Virus record (IMG/VR): IMGVR_UViG_3300042389_000266
Span: 1 to 25,023 of that record
DNA from: a virus
DNA: 25,023 nt
Strand: one strand, 5' to 3'
In this document: positions 17,199 through 23,016 of the stretch, piece after piece
Layout of the letters: the number at the start of each line of letters is the position of its first letter
Position numbering within the stretch: position 1 is the first letter of the stretch
Translations under genes and position numbers: made by a program
The notes under the pieces: model-generated
The model's input: only the letters and a program-made list of their open reading frames with translations
What the model was told of the DNA's origin: nothing
Database searches by the model: none

Positions 17199-18170
17199 AT
17201 GAAATTGATACACAGTTTTTCAACTAATATTGATGATACACAAAACACTAAAGAAGCAATAAACTCAAAAAAATGGGGAGACAGTCTATCCAAAAGAAGA
17301 GTTCATTGGTATTGTTGGGTTTGGTCTTTTTTATCTGCCTCTAAACATTCCGATCAATTTGAGTTATATACTGATGCTATGGGTGCAGATATTTTAGTTG
17401 GTGCATTAAATTTACCATACAGTAGAGTTAATTTGACATTAGATGGTATAAACAAAAAATACTTGTATCTTGGGAAAATAAAAACATATGCAGTTCAAAG
17501 AGAACCGTTTTTACACATGGATGGTGATGTTGTTTTTAGAGAATTTTTCCCCACCAATTTGCCTAATCTATATGCACAACAATATTCATGGTGGTTAAAG
17601 GATTTATACCAAAACATTTTAGTACTATTGTTTAATAATAATTTTGAAGCAATACCCGAAGAATTTAAAAAATTAAACATTCTAACAATGAAAAATTCCG
17701 AGTTTGGAACTCTAAATGCGGGAGTATTTGGTGGAACTGATTTAGAATTAATACGAGAATGTGCAAATAAAACTTTATTGTTTTTTGAAAATACACACAA
17801 TACAAAATTATTAAATGATCTGCTGGATGAGTTTAGTCTTATGACTTTTTATGCAAATAATAAAAAAGGTAGTACATATACACAAACCGCATTATTTTCT
17901 TTATTTGAAGAGTTTTTACCAGTTTTAATGTATAAACAAAAGTATAAAAATTTAGATGGGTTAAAAACCGTATTAAATGAAGAAGACATAGAAAAAGAAC
18001 ACACAGTAGAATTAAATATTGATAGAAGTACAAAGTTAAAATATGTGCATTTAATGGATGCAAAACGTGATGATGGAGAACCAAGCATAGCATATAGACA
18101 ACGCTTTATCCAAAAGTTCAGAGAAGAGTATCCAGAGTGGGCAGCCAAAGTCGATACATATCTAAGTTAA
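17199..18170 (+). CDS. Glycosyltransferase-like protein (DUF6734-type)
   Basis: The protein has 323 residues. I chose the ATG at 17199 (MKLIHSFSTN) because an earlier in-frame ATG at 17169 lies inside the previous gene. Signs of a GT-A glycosyltransferase fold are a first strand KLIHSFS, YTDAMGADIL (residues 57-66), the acidic HMDGDVVF motif (106-113, a DxD-like metal and nucleotide-sugar site at D108-D110), NAGVFGG (173-179), which in such enzymes lines the acceptor side, and a C-terminal HLMDAKRDDG. The order matches DUF6734 proteins as I remember them. It is inferred to transfer a sugar in the host cytoplasm. Placement directly after the collagen-like gene suggests a virion protein as substrate, but lipopolysaccharide or another host glycan is also possible. 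Codon use is very AT-rich, unlike gp23. Confidence 0.65.
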   Translation: MKLIHSFSTNIDDTQNTKEAINSKKWGDSLSKRRVHWYCWVWSFLSASKHSDQFELYTDAMGADILVGALNLPYSRVNLTLDGINKKYLYLGKIKTYAVQREPFLHMDGDVVFREFFPTNLPNLYAQQYSWWLKDLYQNILVLLFNNNFEAIPEEFKKLNILTMKNSEFGTLNAGVFGGTDLELIRECANKTLLFFENTHNTKLLNDLLDEFSLMTFYANNKKGSTYTQTALFSLFEEFLPVLMYKQKYKNLDGLKTVLNEEDIEKEHTVELNIDRSTKLKYVHLMDAKRDDGEPSIAYRQRFIQKFREEYPEWAAKVDTYLS

Positions 18171-18176
18171 TAAAAC

Positions 18177-18184
18177 TATAAATA
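18177..18184 (+). promoter_or_regulatory. T4-type late promoter box (TATAAATA) for the prohead core gene
   Basis: A perfect TATAAATA lies 18 bases before the ATG at 18203 and directly after the glycosyltransferase stop. It restarts late transcription for the core protein and gp21 after the accessory cassette. Confidence 0.75.
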
Positions 18185-18202
18185 ATAAAAAAGAGGTATT
18201 CT

Positions 18203-18478
18203 ATGTCTAGCGAAAAAATAATCGATGCACTATTCGATAACAATTTAGAAAAATTCCGAACAGAAGTTCGTACTGCTTTATACACAAAAGCAGGAGAGTA
18301 TATGAACAACGCAAAGCAAACCGTTGCTGGTGTCATGATGAATCCTCCAGAAGAAGTACAAGAGGAAAAAAAGAAACTATCTAAAGAGCAATTAGCAGCA
18401 GTAAGAGCACCACATGATAAGATTACCCGTGGAGACATTATTGCTCTTGCTCAAAAGAACGCAAAGAAAAAGGGGTAA
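18203..18478 (+). CDS. Probable prohead core (scaffold) protein, gp67/gp68-like by position
   Basis: The protein has 91 residues, is charged and helical, and has no membrane segment. The first half (KIIDALFDNNLEKFRTEVRT, then AGEYMNNAKQTVAGVM) has the pattern seen in small T4-like head-core proteins: an amphipathic helix, a linker, and a second helix ending in A-x-x-(M/L/F). The C-terminus is Lys-rich. It lies between portal and gp21 protease, where T4 has core genes 67 and 68. An AGAGG ribosome-binding site and a late promoter precede it, and gp21 begins 5 bases after its stop. The family assignment rests mainly on position and composition. Confidence 0.6.
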   Translation: MSSEKIIDALFDNNLEKFRTEVRTALYTKAGEYMNNAKQTVAGVMMNPPEEVQEEKKKLSKEQLAAVRAPHDKITRGDIIALAQKNAKKKG

Positions 18479-18483
18479 TATAG

Positions 18484-19131
18484 ATGAAACTTATTACTGA
18501 AACAAGACAACAAGACATTCAATATGTTTCTGAAGCCGCAGAGGGTGGTAAGAAGTCTTACTTCATTCGTGGTGTTTTCGCAGAGTCCAATAAGGTAAAC
18601 AAGAATCAACGATTTTACGAAGGACCAGTCATGGAGATGGCTGTACAAACATACAATGATACCTTTGTAAAAAATAGTCGCGCTTTGGGTGAACTTGGAC
18701 ATCCAGAAGGACCAACTGTTAATTTAGAAAGAGTATGCCACATGATCAAAGATCTTCATGTGGAGGGTAGTCAAGTAATGGGTAATGCAAAGATCATGGA
18801 CACCCCATATGGTAGAATTGTACAAAACCTTATTGATGAAGGTGCTAAACTTGGAGTGTCTACCCGTGGTATGGGTTCATTGGCTGAGCGTAATGGAGTC
18901 AATTATGTGCAAAAAGACTTCATGCTTGCCGCTGTCGATGTAGTTGCAGATCCCTCTGCACCAAACGCATTCGTAGACGGCATCATGGAAGGTAAAGAAT
19001 GGGTTTGGGACAATGGTGTTTTCAAACCAACAATCATTGAGAATTACAAAAAACAAATTGAAAAAGCAGGATCAAGAAACTTGGAAGAAGCCAAATTAAA
19101 AGTATTCCGCGATTTCTTATCTAAATTGTGA
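18484..19131 (+). CDS. 21: Prohead maturation protease gp21
   Basis: The protein has 215 residues (T4 gp21 212). The herpesvirus-type serine protease fold is indicated by RGVFAESNKVNKNQRFYE, the catalytic His in GELGHPE (H73), the catalytic Ser in KLGVSTRG (S126) and the AAVDVVADPSAP segment with the third acidic residue of the site. It is built into the prohead core, activates itself, and cleaves gp22, the core proteins and the gp23 N-terminus during head maturation. An AAGGGG ribosome-binding site precedes the start. All key residues are present. Confidence 0.95.
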   Translation: MKLITETRQQDIQYVSEAAEGGKKSYFIRGVFAESNKVNKNQRFYEGPVMEMAVQTYNDTFVKNSRALGELGHPEGPTVNLERVCHMIKDLHVEGSQVMGNAKIMDTPYGRIVQNLIDEGAKLGVSTRGMGSLAERNGVNYVQKDFMLAAVDVVADPSAPNAFVDGIMEGKEWVWDNGVFKPTIIENYKKQIEKAGSRNLEEAKLKVFRDFLSKL

Positions 19132-19135
19132 AATG

Positions 19136-19143
19136 TATAAATA
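19136..19143 (+). promoter_or_regulatory. T4-type late promoter box (TATAAATA) for gp22
   Basis: A perfect TATAAATA lies 30 bases before the gp22 start and just after the gp21 stop. It gives gp22, needed in high copy for the core, its own late transcript. An AAGGAG ribosome-binding site (19159-19164) follows and sits in the loop of a weak AAATC/GATTT hairpin. Confidence 0.75.
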
Positions 19144-19173
19144 ACTGAGCGACAAATCAAGGAGATTTAACAA

Positions 19174-20397
19174 ATGGACCCCAAGAAAATTGCAGAAGAA
19201 ATCGTAAAAGATTTATTCGATACATATGAACTCGTCGAAGAAAAAGAAGAAATGGACGAGGAAGAAGAAGGCGAAGAAGAAGAAGAAGCCGGTGAGGAAG
19301 AAGAAGGCGAAGAAGAAGAAGCCGGTGAGGAAGAAGAAGCTGGTGAGGAAGAAGAAGGCGAAGAAGAAGCAGAGGACAAGGCTCCAGTTGCTAAAGCAGT
19401 TGGTAATGCCATGAAGGGTTCTGCTACTACATCTGCTGCCGCTTCAATCTCCCTTAAAGGTCAATTACCACAACCAACAAAGGGCAGTGGACATGTTCAT
19501 GATGCCTTGGGTGGTGGTGTAAAAGATGCACATGGTGGTGGCGAACAAATCATCCAACCAACTGGTGGAAATGCAGGTGCATTGGCTGCAACCCTCAACA
19601 TGAAGCCATCTTTCACTTCCCCACAAGCACCACAAATGACCAGCGAACAATTGGCTTCTGATATTACAGCAATCTTCGGTTCACAAGAACTATCTGAAGA
19701 TTTTGTAAAGAACGCCGCTTCAATTTACGAAGCCGCAGTTGCTTCAAAGGTTGAAACAATTGCAGAAGCATTAGTCGAACAATTTGAAGAAAAGTTGGTA
19801 GAAGAAGTAGAAACTGTAAAGTCTGCTTTGGTAGAACAACTTGATAATTATTTGGCTTATGTTGTTCAAGAGTGGGCAAAAGAAAATGCAGTTGCCATTG
19901 AAAATGGTTTAAGAACTGAAATTGCAGAAGACTTCATCAATGGTTTGAAGAATCTTTTTGCAGAATCTTATGTTGAAATCCCAGAAGAGAAAGTAGATTT
20001 GTTTGCTGAACTTTCAGAAGCAGTCGAAACTCTTGAAGGTAGAATAAACGAAGAGATTGAAAAGAACGTAGTTCTCAATCAAGAAATCAGTTTACTAACT
20101 GCTCAAAGAGTATTTGCTGAAGAAACAAGAGGTTTGACTGTTCTTCAAGCAGAAAAAGCAAGAGAGATTGCAGAAAATCTTGAATACTCTGGAGAAGAAG
20201 ATTTCCGCAGTAAAGTAAAGACCTTGGTTGAAGGTGTTGTTTCTGGAAGTAAAAAAGTTGCACCAAAGAATGTTCAAAAAGTAAATGAACAAATTACACT
20301 TTTGGAACAAGCAACTGAAGATGAGCCAGAGCAAGAAACACTCTCTCCACTCATGGAACTTTATTCAAACACAATTAACAGAACACTAAAATCTTAA
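19174..20397 (+). CDS. 22: Prohead core scaffold protein gp22
   Basis: The protein has 407 residues, much longer than T4 gp22 (about 269). Residues 1-22 form a short amphipathic start, and residues 23-68 are an almost pure Glu/Gly/Ala acidic tract. A Gly/His-rich linker with GGG motifs follows (about residues 100-135), then a long helical, coiled-coil-prone body typical of gp22 (ADITAIFGSQELSEDFVKNA onward, many Glu/Ala/Val heptads). It assembles the core around which gp23 polymerises and is degraded by gp21. The position between gp21 and gp23 is diagnostic. The length excess comes from the acidic tract and linker. Confidence 0.9.
   Translation: MDPKKIAEEIVKDLFDTYELVEEKEEMDEEEEGEEEEEAGEEEEGEEEEAGEEEEAGEEEEGEEEAEDKAPVAKAVGNAMKGSATTSAAASISLKGQLPQPTKGSGHVHDALGGGVKDAHGGGEQIIQPTGGNAGALAATLNMKPSFTSPQAPQMTSEQLASDITAIFGSQELSEDFVKNAASIYEAAVASKVETIAEALVEQFEEKLVEEVETVKSALVEQLDNYLAYVVQEWAKENAVAIENGLRTEIAEDFINGLKNLFAESYVEIPEEKVDLFAELSEAVETLEGRINEEIEKNVVLNQEISLLTAQRVFAEETRGLTVLQAEKAREIAENLEYSGEEDFRSKVKTLVEGVVSGSKKVAPKNVQKVNEQITLLEQATEDEPEQETLSPLMELYSNTINRTLKS
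19240..19378 (+). repeat. Acidic GAA/GAG/GGC tandem repeat within gp22
   Basis: Near-identical units built from GCCGGTGAGG followed by runs of GAAGAA and GGCGAAGAAGAA encode a Glu-rich tract with AGEEEE and GEEEE units. The low codon variety makes it slippage-prone, in a way that keeps the frame only if changes are multiples of three. Confidence 0.85.
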
Positions 20398-20414
20398 TTC
20401 AAAAATTGAGAAAT

Positions 20415-20422
20415 TATAAATA
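20415..20422 (+). promoter_or_regulatory. T4-type late promoter box (TATAAATA) for gp23
   Basis: A perfect TATAAATA lies 35 bases before the gp23 ATG, downstream of the gp22 stop. With the strong AAAGGAG ribosome-binding site and the terminator after gp23, it defines a single-gene, high-output late unit. Confidence 0.8.
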
Positions 20423-20457
20423 AACTCAGACAAAAAGGTTTAAAGGAGCAAAGAAAA

Positions 20458-21918
20458 ATGGACCCTAATCGTCAAATGATCACAGAATCTGCCCGCAAGA
20501 AGTGGCAACCAATCCTTGAGCACAAGGCATTGCCAGAAATCAAGGACAGTTATAAGAAGACTGTAACAACAATCCTCTTGGAGAACCAAGAGCGCGCCCT
20601 CCGCGAATCATACCAAGGTATTGCCGGTACAGGACTCGGTAACATTGGTGGGTTTGAAGCCGGTGCAACCTCAACAACTGGTACTGGTATCGATTCATTC
20701 GATCCAATCATGATCAGTTTGGTTCGTCGCGCTATGCCAAATTTGATGGCTTACGACATCGCTGGTGTTCAACCAATGAACGGCCCAACCGGCTTGATCT
20801 TCGCAATGAAGACAAAGTATCAAAACGCTGGTACAGGAACAATTGGTGCCCGCGCTGGTAATGCCAGTGAAGCACTGTTCAAGGAAGCCAACACAAGTTG
20901 GTCCGGTGAAACTGGTGCTGCTGGTGACATGGGAGATATCTTCCAAGATGACGCCGGTTCAACCGATGGACGCTTCGAAGCCGGTCGTGGATTTGCCACA
21001 TCTAAGGGTGAAAAACTCGGAGATGGTACAAATAACTTTAACGAAATGTCTTTCACAATCGAAAAGACAGCCGTTACAGCCAAGACTCGCGCCCTCAAGG
21101 CAGAGTACACAACAGAACTCGCTCAAGACCTCAAGGCCGTTCACGGACTTGACGCTGAGACAGAGTTGGCTAACATCCTCTCAACTGAAATCATGTTTGA
21201 AATCAACCGCGAGTTGGTTCGTCAAATCTATGATGTCGCTAAGTTGGGTTGCCAACAAGCCGACCTCGCCGGTAAGGCTACAGGTGGTGGTTTGAATGGT
21301 GCCGCAGGTGGTGGTACATATAACCTAGAACTTGACTCCGATGGACGTTGGAGTGCTGAAAAGTTCCGTGGTTTGACCTTCCAAATCGAGCGCGAGTGCA
21401 ACGTAGTAGGTGCTGAGACTCGTCGTGGTAAGGGTAACTTTATCATCACAAGTCCAGACGTTGCTGCTGCCCTCAGTATGAGTGGTTTGCTCGACTTCTC
21501 TCCAGCATTCAGTGGTGCTCTTAACACAGACGTTAATGGTAACACCTTCGCTGGTACACTCCACGGTGGACGCATCAAGGTTTACATTGATCCATATTCA
21601 ATGCCAACCCACACAGAAACCTTCTCACCAATCAATTTCGTATGCGTAGGATATAAGGGAACAAGTCCATACGACGCTGGTCTCTTCTACTGCCCATACG
21701 TTCCATTGCAAATGGTAAGAGCCGTTGATACAGGTACATTCCAACCAAAGATTGGTTTCAAGACCCGTTATGGTATGGTAAGTAACCCATATGTTCTCAA
21801 TGGAAGCAACCTCCCAGACGCAGAAGTATTGACCCGCAGACGCAATCAATACTACCGCATCTTCCGAGTTGACAACCTCCACGGTAACGACGCTACATAT
21901 CACCCAACCACTAACTAA
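20458..21918 (+). CDS. 23: Major capsid protein gp23 precursor
   Basis: The protein has 486 residues (T4 gp23 521). Typical segments are the basic-acidic N-terminal propeptide, the FDPIMISLVRRAMPNLMAYDIAGVQPMNGPTGLIFAM stretch (residues 81-117) that is the classic T4-type capsid signature, EKTAVTAKTRALKAEYT and the C-terminal YCPYVPLQMVRAVD. Hexamers form the head shell; gp21 removes the N-terminal propeptide. A TNNTF-like cleavage site is not evident and I do not place it. Codon use is strongly shifted to C-ending codons (CTC, CGC, GCC, ATC), unlike neighbours, as expected for the most abundant product. It has its own late promoter and terminator. gp24 is not in this window. Confidence 0.96.
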   Translation: MDPNRQMITESARKKWQPILEHKALPEIKDSYKKTVTTILLENQERALRESYQGIAGTGLGNIGGFEAGATSTTGTGIDSFDPIMISLVRRAMPNLMAYDIAGVQPMNGPTGLIFAMKTKYQNAGTGTIGARAGNASEALFKEANTSWSGETGAAGDMGDIFQDDAGSTDGRFEAGRGFATSKGEKLGDGTNNFNEMSFTIEKTAVTAKTRALKAEYTTELAQDLKAVHGLDAETELANILSTEIMFEINRELVRQIYDVAKLGCQQADLAGKATGGGLNGAAGGGTYNLELDSDGRWSAEKFRGLTFQIERECNVVGAETRRGKGNFIITSPDVAAALSMSGLLDFSPAFSGALNTDVNGNTFAGTLHGGRIKVYIDPYSMPTHTETFSPINFVCVGYKGTSPYDAGLFYCPYVPLQMVRAVDTGTFQPKIGFKTRYGMVSNPYVLNGSNLPDAEVLTRRRNQYYRIFRVDNLHGNDATYHPTTN

Positions 21919-21944
21919 TAATTAGTGTGTAAACTAACGAGTAG

Positions 21945-21976
21945 AGGGTTCCGAAAGGAACCCTTTATTCTTTTAT
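21945..21976 (+). terminator. Intrinsic terminator after gp23
   Basis: AGGGTTCC (21945-21952) pairs perfectly with GGAACCCT (21957-21964) across a GAAA tetraloop, followed by the T-rich tract TTATTCTTTT. This is a textbook Rho-independent terminator. It ends about 10 bases before the next start codon. A second, weaker 6-bp hairpin (CACTAA/TTAGTG, 21909-21927) overlaps the gp23 stop codon. Confidence 0.9.
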
Positions 21977-21986
21977 AGATACTATT

Positions 21987-22514
21987 ATGAGCAATCTAAT
22001 AACAAACGCAATACAAAGACAGCCAAAGTCGATCAACCCAATGCAGTTGAACGAATATAAAATGGTATTGCATAGAACTCCTCATATAGTTTATTTCTGT
22101 CAGTCAATCAACCTACCCGGTATCCAATCTAGTCCTATATCGCAGCCTAGTCCCTTTGCCACCGATATAAAGAGGACTCCAGGCAAGGTAACGCATGATG
22201 ATTTAAATGTTAAATTCATTGTAAACGAGGATATGTCTAATTGGTTAGAATTGTATAATTGGTTACGAACAATTACGCCAATTGATACATTCAATAATCA
22301 AGTTCAAGAAACACAAAGATTTTCTGATATTTCAATAATAGTGATGAACAGTAAGTCTTTAGGTTTATTGCATTTCACATATAGAGATTGTTTTCCTTTG
22401 GCAATATCTGGATTAGATCTAGACAGTACTGTTAGTGATATTAATCCTGCGATTGCTGGAGTAACATTTGCATACAGCGGGTTTACAGTAGAAACCCTCA
22501 GACAGAACATTTAA
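21987..22514 (+). CDS. Tail tube-fold structural protein, gp3 position
   Basis: The protein has 175 residues. The segments VYFCQSINLPGI, PFATDIKRTPGKVTHDDLNVKF and VNEDMSNWLELYNWLR follow the tail tube (gp19) superfamily pattern: a strand ending in LPG, a GDK-like turn, then DDL-x-V-x-F-x-V(D/N)E. It is not a recent copy of the gp19 at 12848-13393. In cyanophage-type T4-like genomes, as I recall, gp3 (tail terminator, about 176 aa in T4) lies here between gp23 and uvsY, so this may be its counterpart; tail terminators and tubes share a fold. The start has no clear ribosome-binding site and lies just after the gp23 terminator, so expression probably depends on read-through or on an unseen promoter. 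Confidence 0.65.
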   Translation: MSNLITNAIQRQPKSINPMQLNEYKMVLHRTPHIVYFCQSINLPGIQSSPISQPSPFATDIKRTPGKVTHDDLNVKFIVNEDMSNWLELYNWLRTITPIDTFNNQVQETQRFSDISIIVMNSKSLGLLHFTYRDCFPLAISGLDLDSTVSDINPAIAGVTFAYSGFTVETLRQNI

Positions 22515-22542
22515 TTGCTTTTTACTTGATGTGTGATATACT
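22515..22542 (+). promoter_or_regulatory. Sigma70-like promoter for uvsY
   Basis: A TTGCTT -35 box (22515-22520) and a TATACT -10 box (22537-22542) are 16 bases apart, and a TG one base before the -10 box (22534-22535) makes an extended -10. It lies between the stop of the previous gene and the uvsY ribosome-binding site. Recombination genes are expressed before late genes in T4, so a non-late promoter fits. A start would fall near 22549, very close to the AGGAG (22548-22552), leaving a short leader; this slightly weakens the call. Confidence 0.5.
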
Positions 22543-22558
22543 CCCCATAGGAGATTTT

Positions 22559-22996
22559 ATGCTATTTGATGATATTAAAAAGATGGCGGAAGTTGATTTG
22601 AAGTTTAACGAATCCGAACTGGATACGGAGTCTCTACGCATTCCCCAGTTACATGGTAAATATTTAAATATGCTGTACGATGAGAAACTTGTACTACGTA
22701 AATGGAAAAATGAACTGGGACAACTTTTAAAATTAAAGTGGGAATACTATACTGGCAAAATGTCAGAGGAACAACTAAAGGAACTTAATTGGGAGCCATT
22801 TCAGTTGCGTATTCTAAAGCAAGATGTTGAATTGTATATGGAATCGGATGTGGATCTGAATCAAAAAAGAGATAGAGTATTTGTACAAGAAGAGAAAGTA
22901 AACTACTTAGAATCAATTATTAAAATGATTTCTAATCGCCAATATCATATCAGAGATGCTATCACTTGGCGTAAGTTCATAAATGGAGAATCATAA
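22559..22996 (+). CDS. uvsY: UvsY recombination mediator protein
   Basis: The protein has 145 residues (T4 UvsY 137). The ATG at 22559 is chosen over one 33 bases upstream because AGGAG (22548-22552) is correctly spaced for it. Family-typical segments are LFDDIKKMAEVDLKFNESEL, ESLRIPQLHGKYL, KLKWEYYTGKM, a middle acidic helix, and a C-terminal YLESIIKMISNRQYHIRDAITWRKF. UvsY helps load the UvsX recombinase on ssDNA covered by gp32 and acts in recombination-dependent replication and repair. It lies directly before uvsW, as in T4 apart from two small T4 genes, and ends 2 bases before the uvsW hairpin. Confidence 0.92.
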   Translation: MLFDDIKKMAEVDLKFNESELDTESLRIPQLHGKYLNMLYDEKLVLRKWKNELGQLLKLKWEYYTGKMSEEQLKELNWEPFQLRILKQDVELYMESDVDLNQKRDRVFVQEEKVNYLESIIKMISNRQYHIRDAITWRKFINGES

Positions 22997-22997
22997 T

Positions 22998-23016
22998 TGT
23001 CCTAAATAATAGGACA
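22998..23016 (+). promoter_or_regulatory. Hairpin masking the uvsW ribosome-binding site
   Basis: TGTCCTA (22998-23004) and TAGGACA (23010-23016) form a perfect 7-bp stem with an AATAA loop. The right arm holds the AGGA ribosome-binding motif and the A of the uvsW ATG. The stem begins 2 bases after the uvsY stop, so a ribosome finishing uvsY would melt it: uvsW translation is likely coupled to uvsY. The loop side also contains CTAAATA, one step from a late box. The structure is seen; the effect is inferred. Confidence 0.65.

Noticed and set aside
19154-19168. AAATC/GATTT hairpin with the gp22 ribosome-binding site in its loop
   Set aside because: A 5-bp A-T-rich stem is too weak to regulate and leaves the site exposed.
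19167-19412. Minus-strand Ser-rich frame and plus-strand Lys-rich frame over the gp22 acidic tract
   Set aside because: Both are shadows of the GAA/GAG repeat read in other frames.
20843-21295. Plus-strand 150-codon frame inside gp23
   Set aside because: It is out of frame with a certain capsid gene, has no ribosome-binding site and no recognisable protein features; it reflects the C-rich codons of gp23.
22526-22558. Earlier in-frame ATG for uvsY
   Set aside because: It overlaps the proposed promoter and lacks a ribosome-binding site, while AGGAG is well placed for the ATG at 22559.
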